Of a stretch of 14,338 bases of DNA, positions 5,858 through 12,815 are shown piece by piece. Each line of letters starts with the position of its first letter. The stretch's first letter is position 1. Origin of the DNA: Thermococci archaeon. Lineage in GTDB: Archaea; Methanobacteriota_B; Thermococci; Methanofastidiosales; B48-G16. The notes beneath the pieces were generated by a model that did no database searches, had not been told where the DNA came from, and worked only from the letters and a program-made list of their open reading frames with translations. The stretch is taken from the NCBI GenBank assembly GCA_003660605.1, contig QMUN01000002.1:1-14338 (forward strand). Reading direction: 5' to 3'. The position numbers were made by a program, and so were the translations under genes.

Positions 5858-7137
5858 CAAAACAGCTCTTCTAAGAGTATTGTTTCACTTCTTTTGGGTC
5901 CGTAAGATATCAGAGAGATTGGAACTCCTATGAATTCTGATATAAACTCTACATACTCTCTCGCTTTTTCTGGAAGACCTTTGTATCCTTCTTTTTTTAT
6001 TTTTCCTCTGTTGAATTCTCCCCAGCCTTCAAATTCTTTATATATGGGTTTGCATTTACTAAGAACTTTCATGTTTGCAGGAAACTCCTCTATTTTTTCC
6101 CCATTGTACTCGTAAGCTATAGCTATTTTTACTTTTTCAAGTCCGCAGAGTACGTCTAACTTTGTTAACGCAATTCCTGTAAGTCCGTTTATCCTGTGAG
6201 CGTATCTCACCATAACAAGATCCAGCCACCCGCATCTCCTCGGTCTTCCTGTGGTAGTCCCGTATTCCTTACCTACATCTCTTAAATGTTCTCCTGTTTT
6301 GTCTTCAAGCTCAGTGGGGACAGGACCGGTGCCGACTCTCGATGTGTAGGCCTTTACAACGCCAATGACATTTCCTATTTTTTGAGGAGGAATACCTGCA
6401 CCTATGCATGCTCCTCCAGCTATGGTATGCGAAGATGTAGTATATGGATATATACCATGATCGATATCAAGATGTGTCCCCTGCGCACCTTCCAAAAGAA
6501 TGTTTTTATTCTCTTTTAAAAACTTATTTAATAAAAGAGATGTATCTGTAATGTATTTCCTAAAAATTCTTCCGTACTTTGAATACTCTTCATATACTTG
6601 GTTGTAATCCAGTGGTTCCTTTCCAAATACTTTGAAGATCTTGTTTTTCATCGGGAGTACCATAGAAAGTTTTTCCCTGAAGACTTCATCATCGATAAGA
6701 TCTGCAAATCTGATCCCGAATCTTGCTATTTTATCGGCATAACAGGGGCCTATTCCTCTCTTCGTGCTTCCAGCTTTTAAGTTTCCCTTCAGATTTTCAT
6801 GGATATCATCTTCTATCTTATGATACGGCATTATGACATTAGCTCTCTCACTTATGTATAAGTTAACATTTTTTCCTTCATTTTCCAGAGTCTCTATTTC
6901 TTCAAGAAGAATCTTTGGATCCACCACGACACCGTTTCCCAGTACAAGCATCTTTTCTTCCACAGATCCCGATGGAATTATATGGAACTTGTAAACCTTT
7001 TCACCGACGATCACCGTATGACCTGCGTTGTTTCCACCCTGAAATCTCACGACAACATCTGCTTTTTTAGCATAGAAATCTGTTATTTTCCCCTTGCCTT
7101 CGTCTCCCCATTGAGTACCTAATATTACATTTAACAT
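5857..7137 (-). CDS. purA: Adenylosuccinate synthetase
   Basis: 426 residues. PurA condenses IMP and aspartate using GTP to form adenylosuccinate, the first committed step to AMP. The N-terminal phosphate loop GTQWGDEGKGK (7-17) and GGNNAGHT (34-41) are present, with the catalytic D12 and H40. Other signatures are GPCYADKIAR (about 130-139), EGAQGTHLDIDHGIYPY and TTTGRPRRCGWLD. The length matches the bacterial/eukaryotic form, not the roughly 340-residue form known from Pyrococcus and Methanocaldococcus. The ATG lies 23 nt from a TTTAAA box and has no ribosome site, so the transcript is probably leaderless. It is first in a two-gene operon with bioY and divergent from an HTH regulator. Confidence 0.97.
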   Translation of the reverse strand: MLNVILGTQWGDEGKGKITDFYAKKADVVVRFQGGNNAGHTVIVGEKVYKFHIIPSGSVEEKMLVLGNGVVVDPKILLEEIETLENEGKNVNLYISERANVIMPYHKIEDDIHENLKGNLKAGSTKRGIGPCYADKIARFGIRFADLIDDEVFREKLSMVLPMKNKIFKVFGKEPLDYNQVYEEYSKYGRIFRKYITDTSLLLNKFLKENKNILLEGAQGTHLDIDHGIYPYTTSSHTIAGGACIGAGIPPQKIGNVIGVVKAYTSRVGTGPVPTELEDKTGEHLRDVGKEYGTTTGRPRRCGWLDLVMVRYAHRINGLTGIALTKLDVLCGLEKVKIAIAYEYNGEKIEEFPANMKVLSKCKPIYKEFEGWGEFNRGKIKKEGYKGLPEKAREYVEFISEFIGVPISLISYGPKRSETILLEELF

Positions 7138-7160
7138 GCCATTATGTTTGCAGCGAAACC

Positions 7161-7166
7161 TTTAAA
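7161..7166. promoter_or_regulatory. Shared symmetric TATA element for purA-bioY and the divergent regulator
   Basis: TTTAAA is its own reverse complement. Exactly 23 nt separate it from the purA ATG (7137, - strand) and 23 nt from the regulator ATG (7190, + strand), so its centre is 26.5 bp from both starts. That is the canonical archaeal TATA-to-start distance for leaderless genes in both directions. It also supports 7190 rather than 7166 as the regulator start, because 7166 would lie on the box itself. Confidence 0.6.
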
Positions 7167-7173
7167 TGTTTTC

Positions 7174-7187
7174 CCGAATATATTCGG
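7174..7187. promoter_or_regulatory. 14-bp perfect palindrome, candidate operator of the HTH regulator
   Basis: CCGAATATATTCGG is a perfect inverted repeat ending 2 bp before the regulator ATG. It sits between the TATA box and the expected transcription start of the regulator, where binding would repress it, and upstream of the TATA box of purA, where binding could activate. Only sequence and position support this. Confidence 0.55.
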
Positions 7188-7189
7188 AT

Positions 7190-7858
7190 ATGCTTGAAGC
7201 TGGATTCATGATAAAACCGAAAGGTTGCTGGGCTCAGAAAATATCTGAAAAATATAAAGAACTAAAAATGGAGGTTTTTTCCATACAGGAAGAAAAAGGG
7301 CTGAGCAGATGGAGTTTTAAGGGTAAAAATATTCTGATGGATGCCTATAGAGATGCCCTCAAGGATAAGAGTATTGTCAAACTTAATATAGTTTCCAAAG
7401 AAGAAAATGAAATGATAGTTGAAGCAGTATGCAACTGTGAAAATAAATATAGAGTGCATAAAGTACTTGCAAAAAACAACTGTTTTTACCTCCTGCCAAA
7501 TCCAATATACACAATGAACGGTGCAAAACATTACAAGATACTGGTCCCTGACAGAGATACTTTAAAAAATATAATTAATGAACTGAAAAAATACTCTGAG
7601 GTCAGGATAGAAAGCGTGCATAAATTTCAGGATCCCGAGTCTTCCATTTTCCTGAGTCTTGACAAAATAAGGAAAAGGTTAACAGAGAAGCAGCTGAAAG
7701 TACTGAAAAAGGCGTATTCGATGGGATACTACAATTATCCAAGAAAAACCACATTGAAAAAGATTGCAGATGATGTTGGAGTTTCAAACTCTACATTACA
7801 TGAAGAGCTTGTATCTGCTGAAAACTCAATAATAGACCTGCTAATTGAATATTTATGA
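7190..7858 (+). CDS. Bat-type helix-turn-helix transcription regulator (HTH_10)
   Basis: 222 residues from the ATG at 7190; an in-frame ATG at 7166 would overlap the TATA box, so the shorter form is preferred. The C-terminal 164-218 (LTEKQLKVLKKAYSMGYYNY then PRKTTLKKIADDVGVSNSTL) is the bacterio-opsin-activator HTH_10 domain. The N-terminus MLEAGFMIKPKGCW resembles the lead segment of this family. The middle (about 30-145) is a mixed alpha/beta region with C81, C83 and C98, in which I recognise no ligand-binding domain; a metal or thiol sensor is possible but unproven. It is divergent from purA-bioY with a shared promoter and a palindrome at its own start, so autoregulation and control of purA-bioY are plausible. 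Confidence 0.85.
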   Translation: MLEAGFMIKPKGCWAQKISEKYKELKMEVFSIQEEKGLSRWSFKGKNILMDAYRDALKDKSIVKLNIVSKEENEMIVEAVCNCENKYRVHKVLAKNNCFYLLPNPIYTMNGAKHYKILVPDRDTLKNIINELKKYSEVRIESVHKFQDPESSIFLSLDKIRKRLTEKQLKVLKKAYSMGYYNYPRKTTLKKIADDVGVSNSTLHEELVSAENSIIDLLIEYL

Positions 7859-7916
7859 TTGTACAAATGTTTAAAAATAATGAAGTAAATTTTAGATAAA
7901 AAACAAAGAGAGTGTC

Positions 7917-8157
7917 ATGAAACTGAATAGTTTCCTAAAAAAAGTTGCCCTCATTGATATAACTATTTTCGTAGTTGTAACTTTATTATGTGAAATCAAG
8001 AACTTGATACTTCGTTATTATGTAGATTTTCTCACATATGCAGGTTTTGCACTTGTGTGTATCGGTAGGTAGAGGCTATAGTTTTTTAATTTTAATGAAC
8101 ACATCCGCAGTTATACTGATCGCTTTTGCTGTACTGATTGATATTATCTTGGGATAG
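7917..8157 (+). pseudogene. Small membrane protein gene broken by a 4-bp tandem duplication
   Basis: From ATG 7917 the frame encodes 51 residues with a hydrophobic segment (IDITIFVVVTLL, about 13-24) and the start of a second (FLTYAGFALVCIG, 39-51), then stops at 8070-8072. The stop lies in GGTAGGTAG (8064-8072). Removing one GGTA copy joins the frame to a downstream one encoding RGYSFLILMNTSAVILIAFA then VLIDIILG and ending in TAG at 8155-8157. The repaired product would have exactly 78 residues and three membrane segments. No family is recognised. This stretch accounts for most of the region between the regulator and the FKBP gene; the remainder shows only AT-rich promoter-like sequence. 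Confidence 0.55.
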
Positions 8158-8208
8158 GAATATATTTTATAGAACAAAGTTTTTATGTATGGTAATAATC
8201 TTGTAATT

Positions 8209-8215
8209 AGGTGAT
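8209..8215 (+). promoter_or_regulatory. Ribosome site setting the GTG start of the FKBP gene
   Basis: AGGTGAT, complementary to the 3' end of archaeal 16S rRNA, ends 3 nt before GTG 8219. The nearby ATG at 8217 is in another frame that stops within nine codons, so GTG is the start. A possible TATA stretch lies at about 8161-8170. Confidence 0.6.
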
Positions 8216-8218
8216 CAT

Positions 8219-9946
8219 GTGGCAAAGAAAAAAGACAAAATAAAAAGAAAAAAAGAAAGAAAAACAAAACTTCAGAAAAAAATGGAGAGGAAAAAACTTC
8301 AGATGAGTTTCCTTTATCAGAAAAGAAAGATCATTTATTCAGGATTGATAGTTTTTATAATAATTCTATGTTGTTTTCTATTTTATAATTATAATGAGGT
8401 AAAGAAAGAATGGGAGAATACTGTTGGACTGGGAGATACAATCACTATAAATTATATAGGTGTATATGAAAATGAATATCCCTTCTTTTCCAGCATCGTT
8501 GATGAAAATGCTACGTGGGAGACAGAATTGGATGATTCGCACAGATACAATCCTCTTAAATACAGGGTGGGGTATGTGTACGACAAAGGTATTGAAAGAG
8601 CGTTGGAGAAAATAGATAAACACTTCTTGGGCAAAAAAGTTGGGGATATAGTAACATTCAATATCCGAAGTGAAGATATTTTCATAAGTGGGGATCCAGC
8701 TCCGTACTATGAGTTACCCGAAATTATAGAGCTTAACAGAGTCGAAAGTACGGACTTGAATGCATCGATGCCCATATCACAGTTCACTCAGGTATTCAAA
8801 ACTCCGAAAGAAGGAGAAATAATAGACACTGCCTTTGGAAAAGCGGTAGTAGCCAAGATAGATGAAGAAAATGTTTATATAGAGTTTGTCTCAAAAGTAG
8901 GAGAAGAATTCTATTCGAAGTATGGAAAGGCTGTAGTTGAAGAGATAAACGAGGAAGAGAACAAGATATATATCAAACACGACCCTGAGATCGGTGCAAC
9001 TACCATCATAAATATCTATGGGCAGTATTTGCCTGTAGAGATCGCAGATCTAACAGATGAAAAAATAAAAGTAAAAATATTAAAATATATAAAAATGAAA
9101 GCAAAGATAGAGGAACTGGTAAAATATAATAAAGAATGGATCATTGAAGAGGGAGATCAAGTTCTTGTCGATTATACAGGTAAACTCGAGAATGGAGAGG
9201 TATTTGATACGACTTATAGGAGTATCGCAGACGATAACGCCACGAAGAAAGCAGAGAGTTTCCAGAAAAAATATGAATACAAACCATTAAAAATAAACAC
9301 TGTTGAGTACGCGGAAGTGGAACTTTTAAAAGCTTTTGAAGAACAGCTTTTAGGAATGGAGGTAGGTGAAGAAAAAACGATAAAACTAACTCCAGAGGAA
9401 GCATACGGGAATTATAAAGAAGAAAAGGTGAAACATATAAAGACAGTGGACGAAGTTCCCATAAGGGAAACTATAATGAAAGAAAGAGATATTCCAGAAA
9501 AAGAGTTCAGAGAAAAATATGGAGAGCCGATGGTAGGAGGGGAAATTAATACAGAGTATGGAAAAGCTGATATTTTAGAGATAACGTCAGAAGGTAACGT
9601 CAAAATAAAACAGAAAACTGTTAATGAAGAGATAGTTCTGAAATATTTCAAAGCAAAATTACTTAATGAAACTGAAGAAAGTTTCACGATCGAAAGGATC
9701 TTTGAACCAAAACTGAATACAAAAAACGGAACTGCATTTGTAAAAGAGGAAGATGGAAAATTCATTATAACATTGGATATTCAAAATCTCAAAATTGGAG
9801 ATAGGATGTATACGGAATATGGAAGCGGCAAGGTAATTGAGATAAATGAAAATGAGATTGTGGTGGATACAAATCATCCTCTGGCTGGAAAAACATTGAT
9901 ATTCAATGTTAAGATTGTAGAAATTAGAAAGCATATAACACAGTAA
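8219..9946 (+). CDS. Membrane-anchored tandem FKBP-type peptidyl-prolyl isomerase
   Basis: 575 residues. Residues 1-37 are extremely Lys-rich, followed by one membrane helix (about 38-57), so by the positive-inside rule the rest is outside the cytoplasm. Two FKBP/SlyD-like units follow. Unit 2 (about 308-570) has the clear signatures VDYTGKLENGEVFDTT (317-332), LLGMEVGEEKTIKL with PEEAYG (377-397) and NHPLAGKTLIFNV (552-564). Unit 1 (about 69-290) follows the same plan (GDTITINYIGVYENE, LGKKVGDIVTF, HDPEIGATTIINI) but has lost the consensus active-site residues. Each unit carries two copies of a (Y/F)GKA-x-(V/I)-x-x-I motif in the inserted flap. It probably folds or holds envelope proteins at proline bonds; unit 1 may only bind clients. 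It seems to be a single-gene unit. Confidence 0.88.
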   Translation: MAKKKDKIKRKKERKTKLQKKMERKKLQMSFLYQKRKIIYSGLIVFIIILCCFLFYNYNEVKKEWENTVGLGDTITINYIGVYENEYPFFSSIVDENATWETELDDSHRYNPLKYRVGYVYDKGIERALEKIDKHFLGKKVGDIVTFNIRSEDIFISGDPAPYYELPEIIELNRVESTDLNASMPISQFTQVFKTPKEGEIIDTAFGKAVVAKIDEENVYIEFVSKVGEEFYSKYGKAVVEEINEEENKIYIKHDPEIGATTIINIYGQYLPVEIADLTDEKIKVKILKYIKMKAKIEELVKYNKEWIIEEGDQVLVDYTGKLENGEVFDTTYRSIADDNATKKAESFQKKYEYKPLKINTVEYAEVELLKAFEEQLLGMEVGEEKTIKLTPEEAYGNYKEEKVKHIKTVDEVPIRETIMKERDIPEKEFREKYGEPMVGGEINTEYGKADILEITSEGNVKIKQKTVNEEIVLKYFKAKLLNETEESFTIERIFEPKLNTKNGTAFVKEEDGKFIITLDIQNLKIGDRMYTEYGSGKVIEINENEIVVDTNHPLAGKTLIFNVKIVEIRKHITQ

Positions 9947-10006
9947 ACTCGAGAAGTATGAACGAAAGATATTTAAAGACATTCTGGAAAAAGTAAAATG
10001 GCCGAG

Positions 10007-10016
10007 TATATAAAAA
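10007..10016 (+). promoter_or_regulatory. TATA box of the ribosomal protein operon
   Basis: TATATAAAAA is the strongest TATA-like sequence ahead of the uL3 gene. Transcription would start about 10035-10040, leaving a leader of about 60 nt before the ATG at 10099. That is unlike the leaderless starts seen elsewhere in this window. Confidence 0.55.
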
Positions 10017-10042
10017 GCATATGAAGCTAATATATAACTAAG

Positions 10043-10067
10043 GAATGATGTAGCAGAAACATCATTC
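10043..10067 (+). promoter_or_regulatory. Hairpin in the leader of the ribosomal protein operon, followed by T-run
   Basis: GAATGATGT (10043-10051) pairs perfectly with ACATCATTC (10059-10067) around a 7-nt loop (AGCAGAA); one further G-U pair is possible. It is followed by CTCATTTTT (T5 at 10071-10075). By position it lies in the 5' leader of the operon. It could be a binding site for feedback control by a ribosomal protein, an attenuator, or the terminator of the FKBP gene. Confidence 0.45.
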
Positions 10068-10085
10068 TCATTTTTCCAGATTAAT

Positions 10086-10091
10086 GGAGGT
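10086..10091 (+). promoter_or_regulatory. Ribosome site deciding the uL3 start
   Basis: GGAGGT lies 7 nt before ATG 10099. The in-frame ATG at 10084 overlaps it and has no ribosome site of its own, so translation should start at 10099. Confidence 0.75.
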
Positions 10092-10098
10092 TAGAGTT

Positions 10099-11070
10099 AT
10101 GGGTACATCTAGTGGAAAAGGTCACAGACCGAGAAGAGGATCACTCGCTTACACTCCGAGAAAGAGAGCGAAGAGAATTTATCCAAGGATAAGTAGTTGG
10201 CCGAAGATCGAAAAATGCAAACTCTTGGATTTCCCTGGATACAAGGCGGGGATGACGCACGTATTTAAAGTAGATGACAGAGTACATGCGATTACGAAGG
10301 GAAAGGAGTTACAGATACCTGTAACGATAGTAGAGACCCCTCCCGTGTATGTAGCAGCTGTAAGATTCTACAGAAATGGAAAGGTATTGAAAGAGATATG
10401 GGCAGAACATATCAAAGACATGGAGAGAAAGATCAGTAAACCCAAAAAAAAGAAAGAAGTTAAGATTGGTACTTTAAAACCTGATGATGTGAGGATCATA
10501 GCCGCAACAACGCCAAGAAAGGTAGGATTCAAAAAGAAACCGGAGATAATGGAGATAGGTGTAGGCGGAAAAGATGTGGAAGAGAAAATAAAATACTGCA
10601 TGAGTATTCTGGGAAAGGAGATCGGTATAAAAGAGGTTTTCAATGACGGAGATTACATCGATGTGATAGCCATTACGAAAGGAAAAGGATTCCAGGGGCA
10701 GGTGAAAAGGTGGGGTGTCAAGATTCAGAATCGAAAAACGAATGATGCGAAAAGACATGTAGGCAGTATAGGGCCGTGGAAACCTAGGAGAACTATGTGG
10801 ACGGTGCCCATGGCCGGGCAAATGGGATATCACAAAAGAACTGAGTACAATAAAAGGATTTTGAAGATCGATTCTCAGGACATAACACCAAAAGGGGGTT
10901 TTTTGAATTATGGAGTTTTGAAGAACGAGTATGCTATTGTGAAGGGAAGCGTTCCAGGGAGTAAAAAAAGATTAGTTAGAATGAGAGCATGTATAAGAGA
11001 GCCCATTCATCTCCCAAAAGGAGCTCCAAAAATAACTTTTATCTCTACAAAATCTCAACAGGGTGGATAA
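10099..11070 (+). CDS. rpl3: Large subunit ribosomal protein uL3
   Basis: 323 residues from ATG 10099, giving MGTSSGKGHRPRRGSLAYTP, the expected archaeal N-terminus; an upstream in-frame ATG would add five residues over the ribosome site. Archaeal L3 features are RKRAKRIYPR (about 22-31), PGYKAGMTHVFKV, TKGKGFQGQVKRWGVK, the tip loop KRHVGSIGPWKPRRTMWTVP and MAGQMGYHKRTEYNK. L3 is an early assembly protein of the large subunit, and its loop reaches toward the peptidyl transferase centre. It is the first gene of the operon, directly joined to uL4 (stop and next ATG adjacent). Confidence 0.97.
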   Translation: MGTSSGKGHRPRRGSLAYTPRKRAKRIYPRISSWPKIEKCKLLDFPGYKAGMTHVFKVDDRVHAITKGKELQIPVTIVETPPVYVAAVRFYRNGKVLKEIWAEHIKDMERKISKPKKKKEVKIGTLKPDDVRIIAATTPRKVGFKKKPEIMEIGVGGKDVEEKIKYCMSILGKEIGIKEVFNDGDYIDVIAITKGKGFQGQVKRWGVKIQNRKTNDAKRHVGSIGPWKPRRTMWTVPMAGQMGYHKRTEYNKRILKIDSQDITPKGGFLNYGVLKNEYAIVKGSVPGSKKRLVRMRACIREPIHLPKGAPKITFISTKSQQGG

Positions 11071-11844
11071 ATGTCACAAATTAACGTTTATTCTTTAGAT
11101 GGAGAAATTATTGAAAAGATTGAAGTCCCAAGAGTATTTAATACTGAAAAAAGGGAAGATTTAATAAAAAGGGCTGTTCTGGCAGGTATTACTCATAGAA
11201 TTCAGCCTTACGGAACGTACGTAGAAGCTGGAAAAAGAACATCAGCAGAGTCGCCTGGCAAAAATAGAGGGATATCGAGGGTCCCGAGAATGAAATCAGG
11301 TCCGAGAAGAGTAGCTTTTGTAACATCTGCTGTGGGCGGAAGAAAGGCTTTCCCTCCAAAGGTTGAAAAAAAATACAAAGAAAAGATAAATAAAAAGGAG
11401 AGAAGATTTGCCATAGCTTCTGCTATAGCTTTTACGTCAGACAAGGATGTTGTTCTTGCCAGAGGACATAAAATAGACAATGTAAAAGAACTACCTTTAG
11501 TTGTAGAAGATGAGTTTGAAAAAATAAAAAAAACATCGGAGACGAGAGAGATATTCAAAAAACTGGGTATATGGGATGATATCCTCAGAGCTAAAAAGAA
11601 GAAGATAAGGGCAGGAAAAGGAAAGATGAGAGGAAGAAAATATAAAAGAAAAAAAGGCCCTTTGATAGTTGTATCTAAGAATCTAGGTATTTTTTATGGA
11701 GCAAGAAATCATCCGGGTGTTGATGTTGTGCAGGTAAGGAATCTCGGAGCAGAGTATCTTGCTCCGGGAACTGAGCCAGGACGTCTTGTAATCTGGACAA
11801 AATCCGCTTTTAAAGAATTAGATTCTCTTTTTGGAGGTGTATAA
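11071..11844 (+). CDS. rpl4: Large subunit ribosomal protein uL4
   Basis: 257 residues, the usual archaeal length. Conserved parts are [20 protein letters not shown] (19-38), [18 protein letters not shown] with the basic loop that enters the exit tunnel wall, [18 protein letters not shown], and the C-terminal NPG-equivalent [12 protein letters not shown] then [14 protein letters not shown]. It binds 23S rRNA domain I near the tunnel. The ATG directly follows the uL3 stop, with a ribosome site (GGGTGG, about 11059-11065) inside the end of uL3. In bacteria L4 controls its own operon; in archaea this is not established. Confidence 0.97.
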   Translation: MSQINVYSLDGEIIEKIEVPRVFNTEKREDLIKRAVLAGITHRIQPYGTYVEAGKRTSAESPGKNRGISRVPRMKSGPRRVAFVTSAVGGRKAFPPKVEKKYKEKINKKERRFAIASAIAFTSDKDVVLARGHKIDNVKELPLVVEDEFEKIKKTSETREIFKKLGIWDDILRAKKKKIRAGKGKMRGRKYKRKKGPLIVVSKNLGIFYGARNHPGVDVVQVRNLGAEYLAPGTEPGRLVIWTKSAFKELDSLFGGV

Positions 11845-12105
11845 ATGGATCCTTATGATATTCTAGTCCACCCTCTTATTACAGAAAAGAATGTTACAAT
11901 GATGGAGAGTGAAAATAGGCTTGCCTTCATAGTAAGAAGAAACGCTAAAAAAATAGAGATCAAAAAATCTGTTGAAGAGCTATATGAAGTAGAAGTGGCT
12001 AAGGTAAGTACAATGATCCTACCAGATGGAAGAAAGAAAGCGTACGTAAAATTGAAAGAGGAGTACCTTGCAGACGAGGTTGCCACGAAGATAGGGGTGT
12101 TCTAA
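11845..12105 (+). CDS. rpl23: Large subunit ribosomal protein uL23
   Basis: 86 residues, normal for archaea. Typical motifs are LVHPLITEKNVTMMESENRL (near 7-26), IVRRNAKKIEIKKSVEELYE, VEVAKVSTMILPDGRKKAYV and the end ADEVATKIGVF. L23 sits at the tunnel exit and is the docking place for SRP and other nascent-chain factors. A strong ribosome site (GGAGGTG, about 11834-11840) precedes the ATG inside the uL4 end; the gene starts right after the uL4 stop. Confidence 0.97.
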   Translation: MDPYDILVHPLITEKNVTMMESENRLAFIVRRNAKKIEIKKSVEELYEVEVAKVSTMILPDGRKKAYVKLKEEYLADEVATKIGVF

Positions 12106-12813
12106 ATGGGTCACAGAACAAGATCTCAGAGAAAAGGATCCAGTGGGGTGTATAAAGCACCGTCTCACAGGTATAAATATAAAATTAGATACCCGAAAGC
12201 TGGTAAAACTATACATGGAAAAGTTATAGATATAATTTTTGACTGTGCGAGAACTGCACCTCTAGCAAAGGTAAAGTTTGAAGACGGAATGAAAGGGTAT
12301 ATCTTGGCTCCTGAGTCGATAACGATCGGTGAACGTATATGTATAGGCGAAAATGCACCGGTAAGGATAGGAAACACACTCCCCCTAAAAAATTTGCCTG
12401 AAGGAACTCTTCTCCACAACATAGAGGTAGCTCCGGGGGATGGAGGTAAGCTTATAAGATCATCTGGAAGTTTTGCAACTTTAGTATCAAAAAAAGAAGG
12501 TGAATGTATCGTCCAGTTACCCTCTGGAGTAATGAAAACATTTAAATCTAAATGCAGAGCCACAGTCGGGATCGTTGCAGGAGGAGGAAGAAAGGAAAAA
12601 CCCTTTGTGAAGGCTGGCAAAAAGTATCATGCTTATAGAAGCAAAGCTGGACCCTTCTTTAGAGTTTCTGGGGTAGCTATGAATGTAGTTGATCATCCGT
12701 TCGGTGGGGGCGGACACCAGCACATTGGAAGACCCTCTACAGTCTCCAGAGGAACACCACCAGGAAGAAAAGTTGGACTCATATCTGCAAAAAGGACTGG
12801 AAAGAGGAGATAG
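12106..12813 (+). CDS. rpl2: Large subunit ribosomal protein uL2
   Basis: 235 residues. Starts MGHRTRSQRKGSSGVYKAPS, as in archaeal and eukaryotic L2/L8. The OB-fold and SH3-like regions are visible (GKVIDIIFDCARTAPLAKVK; GTLLHNIEVAPGDGGKLIRS, then GSFATLVSKKEGECIVQLPSG). The C-terminal loop near the peptidyl transferase centre is VVDHPFGGGGHQHIGRPSTV, then SRGTPPGRKVGLISAKRTGK, with the conserved His region intact. It is required for subunit joining and peptidyl transfer. The ATG follows the uL23 stop with no gap. Confidence 0.97.
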   Translation: MGHRTRSQRKGSSGVYKAPSHRYKYKIRYPKAGKTIHGKVIDIIFDCARTAPLAKVKFEDGMKGYILAPESITIGERICIGENAPVRIGNTLPLKNLPEGTLLHNIEVAPGDGGKLIRSSGSFATLVSKKEGECIVQLPSGVMKTFKSKCRATVGIVAGGGRKEKPFVKAGKKYHAYRSKAGPFFRVSGVAMNVVDHPFGGGGHQHIGRPSTVSRGTPPGRKVGLISAKRTGKRR

Positions 12814-12815
12814 AA

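Noticed and set aside
7166..7189. Eight-residue N-terminal extension of the HTH regulator
   Set aside because: The ATG at 7166 falls on the TTTAAA box; the start at 7190 has correct promoter spacing and family-like N-terminus.
7859..7866. TTGTACAA palindrome after the HTH gene stop
   Set aside because: Only 8 bp, AT-rich and not placed at a clear promoter; expected by chance in sequence of this composition.
8076..8267. Open frame on the - strand, rich in Phe and Leu
   Set aside because: It arises from the Lys-rich start of the FKBP gene read backwards and has no ribosome site.
10043..10067. Possible C/D box guide RNA (ATGATGT resembles a C box)
   Set aside because: The C box should be RTGATGA and no CTGA D box follows at a suitable distance; the symmetry is better explained by a hairpin.
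10084..10098. Five-residue extension of uL3
   Set aside because: The segment is the ribosome site for ATG 10099 read as codons; archaeal uL3 proteins start near the HRPRRGSLA motif.
12165..12620. Open frame on the - strand opposite uL2
   Set aside because: The + strand encodes a highly conserved uL2; the reverse frame shows no domain and no expression signals.
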